Notes under the pieces: model-generated
What the model saw: only the letters and a program-made list of their open reading frames with translations
What the model was told of the DNA's origin: nothing
Databases searched by the model: none
Shown here: one piece after another, positions 1 through 12,400 of the stretch
Numbering within the stretch: position 1 is the first letter of the stretch
Layout: the number at the start of each line of letters is the position of its first letter
DNA from: Owenia fusiformis
Taxonomy: Eukaryota > Annelida > Polychaeta > Sabellida > Oweniidae
Length of the DNA: 64,000 bases
Direction of reading: 5' to 3'
Assembly (NCBI GenBank): GCA_903813345.2
Contig: CAIIXF020000012.1
Coordinates: 23,448,184 to 23,512,183, forward strand
Program-made: the position numbers and the translations under genes

Positions 1-479
1 AGGTTGCAATGCTATACTAACTATGTATACTGACTAGTACTATTGGAGATTAATTTATGAAATTGAGATTGTAGTTGCATTTTTTATGATCTCTCTGCCT
101 ACAATGTAGCAGATAGCACCTATATAATGAATAATGTAAATGGATGGTGAATAGCCAGTTGAGAAATTGTAGTTAATAATTTGCATCAACTATATCCCAT
201 TGTCTCTCTAAGGAGATGTCTCTCAACCTGGGTTGGTTCTTTTTATTTATTTCATATAAGTCTCCCTTGACTTTAATACCCTATAGTGTCAGAGTCTACT
301 ACATGCAGATAAAGCTCTCTTTTAAGGAAGAAAAAAGGGTAGACTGTAAATCTTGTAAATCTTGCAAAACTTGTAAATCTTGTAATATCTTGTAAAGTTT
401 TAAGGGACTATTCATTTGATATCAATGTCAGTCTTTATGAGGAGTATTGGGATATAGTTCTTTAAAAAGAGCAATGCAT

Positions 480-560
480 TATTATCCCAACGAACGAAGT
501 TCAGTAGGGTAGAGTGAAACCCTCCGCCTGTCCATCCATCCATCTGGAAAAAACATAGAA
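480..560 (+). repeat. Fragment of TATCCC/GTCC repeat family
   Basis: TTATTATCCCAACGAACGAAGTTC followed by CCATCC units; the same start as at 22628. A truncated copy upstream of the TRANK1-like gene. Confidence 0.55.
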
Positions 561-1208
561 TAAATAATATATCTCACCAAAGAGTTAGATAAAGTTAGAC
601 TGATGAATCAGATCGAATGGTTTATTGCATATCAAGAAGTAAGGTCATTTCCCATAAAATTATAAAGGGTGCATGTAGATCGCAAAGATGAGTACCCAAA
701 CCATGCTATCAAATACCTGTTAAAAAATGCCATACCTGCATTAAAATTCAGAGTCATTCCTTTCATCAAATAATCAATATACAAAATTATACCAAAATTT
801 GCTGATATAATAATGGCTTTAAACTATTAATTACAATTAAGGAAAAAATTGTTGATTAAATACGTAGCCATTTTTTAATAAAGGGTTTCAATGAAATGGA
901 GATTATATAACACATCTAAAATGCCATTACTTGAGACTTACCCTTTATCCTACAGTTCAACACTATTTTATCATCTTCTTCCAAAAATATTTATGTAAAC
1001 ATCTGATGAGAAGTTTTTTGATAATTTTCCAAAATTATCTGGTACATGAGAGTTAACTTTAGGCTGGGTAAGGAATATATCATAATATAAACATAAATTG
1101 AAAGCATTATAGAAATATACTATCCTTTATGTATACTAGGGATAAAGCAAATAGATCAATCAGTTGTCTAGTCTAGCTCTTCCCCTTACTGCAGAATTTG
1201 ATTGTGTT

Positions 1209-2195
1209 TTTGGCTCACACAGTGAGCCTATGGGATCGACCAGGCGTCCGTCCGTCCGTTGGTCCGTCCGTCCGTCCGTTGGTCCGTCCGTCAACATTGG
1301 CCGCACAAATTAAAACTGCTATTCGGATTGAGTCATATCCACATTCATTTTATGCATATCCATAATGCCTATTTGACCTATCATCGCCATTTCCCAAGTT
1401 CGCCCGGTTTCCGAGAAATTGCTGATTTTGACGTCAAAAAGTCAAATTTTCTGTAAATACTAGACACTTTGTTGAAGTAGAACTTTCAAATAACTTGTAG
1501 TAGTTGCTGTATATGCAACTTATGTCCTCTGAAGATTTCAAAGCTCTTGGAATTACAGCTTTTGGTGTTTACTCTATAAAATTTGACAAAAAGTGGGACT
1601 TAGTCATTTTCAGGAAACTTTCTTATGTATAAAGTCAATGGCAGGTTTTGTGATTGACAAGTTTTTCAAAGTTTGCCTTATACTTGATCATTTCTTGCAA
1701 TGAATTACATCATAACTAGATTTAAGCATTCCCTACATATTGCTCAATATATGTCAGCATCAAATTTTTACCGTTTTTGAGATATTTGACGTCAAAAAAC
1801 AGTAAAAATAAGTTATTTTTCAACTTGCTTCAATTTGACCAAATTTTTTTTTGAAAATCATCTACAAGTTACAAGGAATTCAAATCTGACATTAGTTTTA
1901 GGATTTGACCATTACCTGACCTTCAGTGACCTTTGAAAGGTCAAAAAAGTTGATTTTTCAAATTGATTTTTGGATGTAAATTTTTGTCAGCTTAATCACA
2001 AAAGACCTTACTGAGCTCTAAATAAGTAAAATTTTCAAGGTCAAAGGTCATCAAACTAGGTCACACAACTGTGCTGTCTAAGTTTCTCAAAGTTCGAGAC
2101 CACAAATTCAAATCAATATTTTTGTTTGAAAGTCAGGATATACATTCCTCTGAAGGTTCCAAACTGTGTGAGCACAGGACCGTGGGTCCTATTTT
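1209..2195 (+). repeat. Composite repeat with GCTCACACAGT ends
   Basis: Left end GGCTCACACAGTGAGCC, right end ACTGTGTGAGCAC in inverse orientation, (GTCC)n at 1246-1290 and an interior with blocks such as TCATCTACAAGTT and AAGGTCAAAAAAGTTGA that recur in 16280-16800. Non-coding; the frame at 1259 only translates the GTCC run. Confidence 0.6.
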
Positions 2196-3458
2196 TATAT
2201 ATTATTTCTTGGGGTTTGTAAAAATCAACATTTTGAAATTGTCAATTATCCATTTCCCATTGGAACTTCTACAAATATTGTCAATTAAACAGCATCGCCA
2301 AACAATAAGCAACAATTAGTAAATTATCTGATTATCATTCTGATACTCATATCATCTTTCTGTTTCACCTGAAACATGAAACCTGAAACCCCATCTCAGG
2401 GCTGAGAAGATTTGAGATGTCATGGTTTATCATGATGTCTGATTATAAGCATTATAACATTTTGCATGGGAAAACGAAGCCTAAAATGTTAAGATGGTAC
2501 CATTGTCCCCTTCAGTCCTTTAAATGTCTTGCTTAATTTGTTTGTTAATATAGCATGCTTCTTGGGTGGGTTGTGTATGACTCACCAGATATAAGAATGC
2601 CAATTCGGACCACACTCTGCGAAGATGAAATATTGGGGGGGGGGGGTTGTATGGCAATGCTAATTTAAAATAATTAAATAAAAGGAGATGGATCTATCTG
2701 GAGAAAATCTACTTTTCAATTTAAGAAAAAGTCAGTATTTTGTGTAATGTAATTTCTGGAGTTTCATGAAAGTGTTCCTATCAAAATAACTCACCAGATA
2801 TAAAGGTCTGCCCCTAAATATGCTTAATGTCATACTCCATTGAATCTGAATGCCCTTAAATGTGTTTAGGTCATGCATACATCACAATATAACTTCTATT
2901 CATACATTCTAGTTCAATTTCATGCATTCTTGTGTCAGTTACTTACATTCTTGCATAACTTGAATCTATTGTATTGTCATCCTGAATCATAGCAAAGTGA
3001 ATGCTTAAACTATAGTAAAAGTTCATCCAGCTCAGAGAAGGCATAGCTGTGTGGGAAATTGGACTAATACATGTAGTAGCAATAGTATTGAAAGGCAAAT
3101 AAGCTAAAATAAATCACTTAAGTATTGTGGATAAGGTGAGGTTTAACAAAGAAAGTGTAAGAGCAAAAAAAATTTAGAGCATTATTTATATTCACTGTTC
3201 TCAACAAAAATGAAGATGTTGCGAGTATCAAAGAGTATGTTTGAGTAGCATCATCTACATATATTTTTAAACATACATGTCCATGCAGTTAATGAAAGAA
3301 GCATGATACCATAGAATAAAAAGCTTAGTTTAACCTTTGTGCGACGTACATTGTATATACTGTATATATGTGTCTTTTTTCAGAGTGCTTGCTTGCCTAT
3401 ATGGCAGGATGGTATCTCTATGACAGGATGTGATGATCAGTGACATCAAGTTATCACA

Positions 3459-6400
3459 ATGGCACAATCTCCACTGACAGCTGGTGTATTGAAGGTAATC
3501 AATTATTGCATTATTTAATGCTGCAAAGGGAGGTGGAGGGGAGCATGAGGGAGGGGAGGTTTAAGAAATAATCCAAGTGAAGACAATGAGTAATAAGTGT
3601 AAGCATTTATTGATCGCCATATTATTTATCTAACTAAAAGCAAAATTCTTTTACGAGTAAAAAATTTAGGAAAATGTTCAAAATTGACACAAATACCACA
3701 ATTTTCAAAATTCTGAACAGCAGTTAATGCTATCAAGTTTTCAACTCTGTGGAGATTCTTCAATGCAAAGAAGATTGCAGTTGCATATTACCTTGTTATT
3801 TCAGGACCTGTTCAATGGTTTGAAACCTAGGCGTCCAAGACTTCAAGTCTTGCAGCATGATATTGACCATAATAGAGGCCTCATGGAACTGCACAGGATT
3901 ATACTCTCAGATGGGGTCTTTTCAGACTCATGTGAGTATTGCTGAGTTGTGGCATATGAGTTGAGATGTCATATAAGTATTTATTCAGTAATTTACTCAG
4001 TAAATATGTCATGTGAGTATTTACTCATTGGTCATGTATTGTGAGTTTACTCAGTAGAGATGTGTTGTAAATATACTCAGTAGACATGTCACATGAGTAA
4101 TTACTCATTAGATAAGTCATTTGAGTATGACAGTACTTATTCAGTAGAGATCATATGTGCATATTTTTTACCTGTAGTAAAGATGTCATATTATTTTCTC
4201 ATTACAGTTTGTTAGATGTACCATGTTCTACAGCCAATTGACTTAAAAAAAACACTTTAAGGCAGCCATCTTGTTTTCTGGCAGCCATATTAGTAGTATC
4301 ATCTCACAAGTCACAGTATGTATTGTCTATGATTGTTATTTCCAGCAATACTCATTGGTCATGATTTAGTAATGGATTTGTACCACAACCCACTGCCACC
4401 TGGCTTGGTCATTGAACTGCTGCAATATGAACTCTTCCAATGGCCACCTACTGGACCCCCAACGGGGCAGTAAGTTTTTATTAAATTATTTGAAAACATT
4501 CATTTTTAAGTACATACGTATGAATGTTTTTTTGTGGGAGTTCGAATTATAAATGAATCAATGAATTGACTGATTTTCAGGCTGTTTCAATGGATTGACT
4601 GATTTTCAGGTTGTTTCAATGAATTGACTGATTTTAAAGGTCGTTTCAATGAATTGACTGATTTTCAGGTTGTTTCAATGAATTGACTGATTTTAAAGGT
4701 CGTTTCAATGAATTGACTCATTTTTAGGTTGTTTCAATGAATTGACTGATTTTCAGGTTGTTTCAGTGAATTGACTGATTTTCAGGTTGTTTCAATGAAT
4801 TGACTGATTTTCAGGTTGTTTTAATGAATTGACTGATTTCCAGGTTGTTTCAGTGAATTGACTGATTTTCAGGTTGTTTCAATGAATTGACTGATTTTCA
4901 GGTTGTTTTAATGAATTGACTGTTTTTCAGGTTGTTTCAATGAATTGACTGATTTTCAGGTTGTTTCAATGAATTGACTGTTTTTCAGGTTGTTTCAATG
5001 AATTGACTGATTTTAAAGGTTGTTTCAATGAATTGACTGATTTTCAGGTTGTTTCAATGAATTGACTGTTTTTCAGGTTCAAGCTGATGGTTGGGGATAT
5101 CAGGATACTCTTTCAACCTGGAACAATTGTTGGTAATTATTGATTTTAGTTATTTTTCCATCAACGATTGGGGAATATAAAGAATGTCTCTGTCCATCTG
5201 CAATGTATCTGTGGTTCCATTTTTAAATCCATCCATGTGTCCATCCATCCATATATTCACCCATCCATCCAAATGTTCGTCCAGCCATCCATCCATCAAT
5301 ATATTCACCCATCCATCCAAATGTTCATTCAGCTATCTGTCCATTTGTCCATCCCATCCTTTCCAAAAACCCACCCACCAATCCATGTTTTACCTTGAAA
5401 AGTTATAGAGCGATTTTGTTGATATTTATATGCCCAGTATTTTAGTACAAGTTGATGCTCAAAATTGGTTTTGAAAATGGCAACTGAGTTGAAAATGGCT
5501 GCCATTCTAGTGCCATTTTAAGTAAAATTTAGTAAACTTATTAACAATCTTTTAATGCAAAAAATAGTTTATGATGTTGATTAAGGTTTTTATGCAATTG
5601 GTTGTTGTAGGTGCACCAGGATTTGACAGACAAGGAAGACCAGCTGCATATACCTCAGCACCAAAACCAATGCCAGTCCCGAACAAGGCAGGTCCGATGA
5701 AAAATGATCCCAGAAATTTCTTTAAAGCCAATAAACCTCAAAATGATCCATCCCCAATGAATCGATCTGGGCCACCCACAGGAAAGAAAATGACAGGTCC
5801 CAAACAAACCCAACATGATCAACCAGATGGTCTGCTAGAGAGGGTTCAGAGTGCACATAGAGAGGGCAAGAGGGAGCAGATTAATAATTCCCAGAATCAG
5901 GGCGCTGTGGGTCAAAAGTCCCAAAATCAGAACCAAGACCAAAAGTCCCAAAATCAGGCTCCTGCAAGTCAAAAGTCCCAAAATCAGGCTCCTGTAGGAC
6001 AAACAGCTCAAATGCAGGCCTCTGGTGGAAAAAAGCCCAATAAGGGAAGAAGGCCTTCCATTGAAGGTACATTATATGCCTTTTGTATTCACAATTTATT
6101 GAACATTTATTAATTGAACAGAACTAGTTTCAACCCAATACAAACAACTTCATGAAATGTCTTATTGTAATTAACAAATGCATTAAACAACCTTAATTTG
6201 CAAAATGATTTATTTACTTAGAAAAAAATAAATAAATAATACCTGGTGAAGCAAGTATTTGTGATGCCACTTTGTATCTCCTTGCTAAGTTCAAGAAAAG
6301 TTTATCAATATTTTGAATTTCAGATAAAACTGATATTGTATAAGATGACATATGTTAAAGTGTTAGCTATGGTGCATTAACTTACATCATACATTGTGTT

Positions 6401-9400
6401 TTAGCTGAAGAGTTTGTACCACGCTGGAAAACTTTGAAGCTTGAAGGGAAAACAGCTGTTGAGAAAAAGGACTATGCAACTGCATTACAGCTATATTCAC
6501 AGGCAATTGAGGGTAAGCATGTTCTTAACAATTCTGCTATTATTGTTGAATTAAGATATTTTATTCATCATTTTAATAATTTAATAAATTTTAATAACGC
6601 AAATGCGAGTAGGTAGTTACCAGTTTCACCACCAGGTGGCTCGCTCGGGTCAGATAGCATGGCGGGTATCGTAGAAAGTTCCCTTTAACTTAAATTACAT
6701 CTGTTTTAGTGGTTCAATTTTTATATAGCCCTTATGTATCAAATAGTTATGCAAATTTAAGTATGTCCAGTAAAGGAAAATGTTATATGTCCAACACAAA
6801 AAAGATATTTCACTTTTTGGGATTTTGTAATATGGGGCCTATGGGGAATCAACCCGAACTAGAAGTCCCATTTTCAAAAAAGATTAAATTTTCAAAGTTG
6901 ATAAACAATTTTCGAAACCATATTTTTGAATGTATTTTTACATGTAGATTTCAAATATGACATCACTTTGACTGAATTTTAAATATTTAATGACGTAAAT
7001 CAAGATCATTTCTACCCGCATCTTGTCTATTGGGTTAAATGTTCTGGATTAAGATTATGTTTTGATAATGGTTATAATTTTAAAGTTCAAGTGGTAGAGC
7101 ACCTGACATGTAATCGGGAGGTTTTGGGTTTGATTTCCACCAGGGTGGAGTGACTTTTTCACATCAGCCCTTAGCATAGGATTTGATCCTAAGTTTTCAG
7201 ATTAATGGTTATATAATTTTAAAACATTAATTTCATACATTTTTTTAGTATACCTGTCGCTAATGAAAACTGAATATTAGCATGATTCATCTGCATCTGA
7301 TATCTTCAAATATTATGTTTGACAATAAAAGCAATCAAAAATATTCAAGGCTCTATTTCAGGAATTCATATTTCTGTTGATGTTTTAGGAGTATATATTA
7401 GTTTTCTGTTCATATTTCTATCTGTGTTTCAGGAATTCATATTTCTGTCTATATTTTATTCCATGAATTTGTAATTGTGTCTGTATTTCAGGAATCCATA
7501 TTTCTGTCGACATTTCAGATGGGTATATTTGTCTATATTTCAGGAATCCATATTTCAGATGGGTATATTTGTCTATATTTCAGGAATCCATATTTCAGAT
7601 GGGTATATTTGTCTATATTTCAGGAATACCTATGAGTGAGAGGAAAGAACGTGCAATACTTAAAAGTAATCGGAGTCTCGTGTACAGTAAGCTTGATTTC
7701 CCACATGAAGCCCTTGAAGATGCTCTTGAAAGTATTCGTTTAGATAAAGACTATAGTAAGGTAAGCAAGATTGGAGATCTTTTCTGACATATAGAGTTTG
7801 TACATGTACAAAAGATTATATGAGGGGTATACATACACAGTGTCTTCTTTCTTTCCTGAAAAAATGAACACAATTAAATTAGTATTTTCCAAGATATAGC
7901 GATTTTCCATTCACGTTTTTTTTTTGATTTTTCTAATACTAATGTTTTTGAGCCGGTGTCCAAGACATCATGTTTTACAACTAACTTACAACAGGAGCTA
8001 TACATACATTGTCTCTTCTTTCATTGCTGAAAAAATGAATACAATATTTTTGGATATTAGTATTTTCCAAAATATAAAGCGATTTATTTGGGTTGCGTTT
8101 TTTTGAATACCCTGTATTTATATTAAATGACGAAGAGCCTTAATAAAATGTATGATTTCTACTTGCAGGGATACTGGCGAGCAGCTTCAATATTCCGTCA
8201 GCTAAACCAGAAGTTTGATGCTTTAGAATGCTTCTACGATGGTTCCTGTGTGGTGAGTCATGATGATCGAACCACCAAATGTGAGTTTCTCACAGAGATT
8301 GTGGTGCTCTGCTATGAGCTGAAAGGTATGTTCATGCTTATGTGCTACTCTTCATATTCCATTATCTCTAGCATATGATTATTACACTTTTGTGATTGCT
8401 ACTACATGTAGGTGGTGGCATTTTATCACATTAATGTTTTGTTTTTGTGATGAACTATGTCCTTAGTCTCAAATATGAATATTTTACCACTTTCCAAAAC
8501 AAAACACAGAACAATTATAATCACTTGTTATGTCACCACCAGACTTATGGTGTTTGGCATCCGTAACAGCGGTTGTTGTTTGGTGTGTAAATAAATGGTG
8601 TCTGTAACAAATGCCAGGTGGTGACATTTTTCAAGTAAATGCCTTGTATTTATATTTTGTTCCTTAGACTGGAAGAGAGTGAAGAGTGGAGACATTAAAG
8701 CATCCGATCAGACTTGGTCCCTTGTCATACTGGCACTTTCACGTAACAACAAATGGCGCGTTATGGCAACATTGCTCTATGGGAAGGATGGGAAATCTGG
8801 AGGATATGCAAGAAACTTAAGTGGTCGGATAGCAAAGATTGATGCTAGAAATGTGGAACTGACTAAACTTCTGACGGTATGTTCAGTAGTTTTAAAGACA
8901 ACATATGCTTATCGTTACAATTGCATACCTATATTTTTAAACTACAGAGCACATTTGAAATTCAGATTTTTCTTCCACTGTACAAGTTGCAGTTTTGCTC
9001 AGGCTTACATGTACTTCTCCATCCTCTACTACATTTTATCACTCTCAAAGCAATTGTATGATTTGTCAACAGTTGGCCATAAAATATAAGGCCATAGTCA
9101 TTGGTCATCAAATTCAAATTGCACAGGTATTTAACTCAATAGAATAATTATGTCATCACCAGAAGTGACATATTGTTATTGTCTCCCAACTTTTGTGGAC
9201 AGTGTTTGGCATCTGTAATATGACATTTGTAACAAATTATGGCATATGTAAAAAATGGCTGGTGCTTTTTCTCTGTCATTGGGTTTTTGGGTTTGACCTT
9301 TATTTAAATCAATTTTACAAAAAGTTTAATATTTTAAGATGTCAAGTCAGATTGGCAAGTGACATTCAGATTTAATTCTTGATGCAGATGACGTCTGCTA

Positions 9401-12400
9401 ATAATGTTGCATTATGGGACATAATTTATATTATTGTTTGATTGTAGGTTCCTCAAGAGGATCAGATTGTTCAGACATTAGCAGTGAGACTTCTAGAATG
9501 TGGGGCTAGTATAAAATCCATTACTCTGACATCTGAAGATACACCTTTACATGCAGCCCTTGAGTTAGCTTTCAAAACAGGTCAGTGAAACACTAAGCAG
9601 TCAATTTTTTAAAACAATTGTTTGTCAGCTACATTCAAAGGAATCCAGAATACATGTAGAATATTAAGGAATTGTCATAGGTCGCACTGTTTATAAGGAA
9701 AAATATGATAACTTTTTGCTAATTTTGAAATCCCTTATTCTGTAAAAAATATTGACACCTCTGAAATTTCTTTCAGGTAAACCAATTCTGCTGAAACATC
9801 TCCTTGAGAAGTATTACAAAACCAATGAGGAGAAAAACACGCTTGATAAGAATGGAGACTCACTCCTTCATGTTGCTGCAAAGCAATTCCGGAAAACACC
9901 AGCTGTTAAACTTACAGGTACATTTTATTATGAGTGCTGCACTGACTTGCTTTAATGTTGGGGAGATCACTGGTTTTAAGAATTTAATGCTTTCAGTCAG
10001 TTTATTTCATGTTGCACAGACTTCAACTTACTGTATATGAGGCAGTTGGGGCAAGTGCCTTTCCAAAATTTCACAGAAAGTATTTAATGTCCTACCAAGA
10101 AGTGATTAGAGGTTATAATGACCTTCATTGTTGTGACTGGCATTTGACATTGGAAGTGGCATCATTTTAGCATTTGCAATTTTCTACACAATGGTGATAT
10201 TGGCTTTAATCCAGAAAGCTAGTAAAGTAAATCAAATAGACTTGTCTAACATTCAGATTCGACTATGACAAAACAAACTTGAGTTTTGGACATTGTGAGC
10301 TTTTATTTACAGGAATTCTCTTAGATAATGGCTTAGACCCATGCCTGAGTGATAAATGTGGTAGACTGCCACTGGACCATGTTCCCAAGGGAAATGAAAG
10401 CTTTCAACTTCTGAATAAAGCCATGCAAACACAGCAAAGTAAGTCTTAACCTATAAATTGAAATTAAGTCAGTAAAACCAGTAAAGTGGAAAACTACTGT
10501 AAGTGGATATAAATAACAGATATAAATATACCACTGTTTGTTCTATTGTGCACCATATCTACACAAGACAATTCAAGAATATTCAACCAAAATTGAGAAA
10601 ATTACTCTTAAATTAGTGGGTTTCATTTTTTGGGATCACTCTGTAATACAATAATATATGAATACTTTTTAAGGTAAAAAGAAGCCAAAGACTCCAGCTA
10701 CAGAAAGTTCTACCCGTAAGCAGGAGACGAATAACAACACAAAGCCTAAAACAAATACATGTCCATATCCAGCCAGACTACCCTCTGGAGACACCCTCAG
10801 AGCAGCTAATGAGGCCGCAGCTAAGTCTCAACAGTCAGCTAAACGTAATGAAACTTCTTCTGGTAACTTGACATTCCTATTTTTCATGTGCTGCCTATTT
10901 CAAAATTAACTCATTATTTATGTCACCACCAGGAGTGATGGTGTTTGGCAGTCAGTGGTTGGTGTTCAATGGTTGGTGTTGATCGTTTTGCATCTGAATA
11001 AATGTTCGGTGTGGGCATTTTTCATGTTAATGCCTTGTTTAGAATTATGATGTTATTGGTAGACTTTCATTTGATTTTGTGGCATGGGTATGGTCCTTTG
11101 ATAAGTCTGCATAAAAATAGATAAAAGAAATTACCATATTCCAATCCATATAAGCATTGACACTTCGTTTGTAACCCAAACTCTTAAGTACAAATGAAAA
11201 GTGTATTAAAAAGGTATGACACTTGTCTTATCTGCACATATTTAGACACAACTCATCAGTTTTAAATATCATACAAAATCATTGACTGTGTGCCATGTTC
11301 TTAATAGGTGGAGCTAGCAAGGAGAGTGAAGACCCAAATCAAATCAAAGTGAAAAGACCAGATTGTAAGTCCAGTTTACTATGAGTGAAGACTAAATTAA
11401 ATTCAACTAAATTTGTACATAAAGAATGACAAGATTTAATCAATACTTAATTTCTGTACCTACATTTAACCTAGTCTCAATATTAGTTCAATTCCACTAA
11501 AAATACACTTTCTGTCTATATACAAGTATCCATTTGAAACCAAAATCTAAAATTTTATTTTGATTTAATACAGTCTCTACACCATTCTTGGACCAGATCA
11601 GAGATGAAATTGGGGCTTTTAAACATGTCATCGCAGATTTCTTAGAGAAAGAACGACATCTGACAATGAGGCTGAATCTAGCTGGGGAGCAAATTGTGTT
11701 AAGCGATCACGGACCCATAGAAACAAAACAAGCCATCAAGGCCACTCAGAATCGTAGAATTGACATGGAACGCAATGTGAAACTTCTCAATAAGGTATAC
11801 ATAGAGAGAGAGAGGGATTGTATGTTGTGTTTCTTCAGAGGGATGATACGATATCTTCTGAGGGACCAAGAATCATTCTGAAGGACCCAATTTACAATCT
11901 GACTAGAGGATGCCTTTTTCATACCACCATGATAAAATGTCCACATTGAAATTAAGATTTTTTATCAAATTAAAAGTTGCATTGGACGAACATGTAACCA
12001 AAGAAAATAGGTCAGTCAAATTAGTGAATGAATGAGGCAAAATTATAAGTTTAAGGCCATACTACTTTAAGTCTTCATACATATTCTTTGTCTCAATGAC
12101 ATTAATGTTTCCCTGTAAAATTCTGACTTGCCTCAAATTTTCAGTTGCTGTCTCTCCATAGAACTTTGGACCAGAGAATATTCAAGGTGACATGTGGTAG
12201 TGGCAAAGACTCAATGGTGAACAATCCTCTTGGGGAAGATATGAAAGAATTATCTGAAGACTGGGAAAGGAAGTTCCATGAGGCTATGAGTCCCAGAGAT
12301 TCTGCCCTTTTGAATGAGCTACTCCAGATGAACACAAAGCACGAGATGATGCAATCTCTCATATCATGCATTGAACATTATGTATTTGCATACCAGTATG

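Larger units (their letters stand above)
1..3383. other. Upstream region of the TRANK1-like gene
   Basis: No coding exon found. It contains two repeat copies (480-560, 1209-2195), a run of 13 G (about 2634-2646) and many A/T tracts. A likely 5'UTR exon starts at 3384 after TTTTTTCAG; its upstream partner exon and the promoter are not identifiable by eye. Confidence 0.55.
3459..6066 (+). other. TRANK1: TRANK1-like exons 1-5: N-terminal segment and Q/N-rich stretch
   Basis: Exons 3459-3494, 3805-3931, 4346-4469, 5077-5132 and 5611-6066. Translation begins MAQSPLTAGVLK, then reads into a conserved-looking segment (DLFNGLKPRRPRLQVL). Exon 5 is low complexity: basic, Pro/Gly-rich, then four or so imperfect copies of a Ser-Gln-Asn-Gln-Ala-Pro motif at about 5890-6010. 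Exons 2 and 4 are each bordered by tandem arrays built on their splice sites. I recognise no named domain in exons 1-4; their membership rests on phase continuity and on a good start context. Confidence 0.72.
6405..8876 (+). other. TRANK1: TRANK1-like exons 6-9: TPR-like repeats
   Basis: Exons 6405-6512, 7624-7760, 8169-8325 and 8668-8876. The peptide reads KLEGKTAVEKKDYATALQLY, then a second helix pair with KSNRSLVYSKLDFPHEALED and a third with GYWRAASIFRQLNQKFDALE. This is the classic spacing of tetratricopeptide repeats (small residues at positions 8 and 20, acidic end), as in Hsp90/Hsp70 co-chaperone TPRs. A protein-binding role is inferred. The intron before exon 7 holds a tRNA-derived SINE and an array of copies of the exon 7 splice acceptor. 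Confidence 0.82.

Noticed and set aside
1259-1456. 65-residue frame starting in the GTCC run
   Set aside because: Translated simple repeat inside a composite mobile repeat.
7078-7150. A tRNA-Thr gene
   Set aside because: A and B box-like sequences are present but the acceptor stem does not pair and there is no terminator; it fits a SINE head better.
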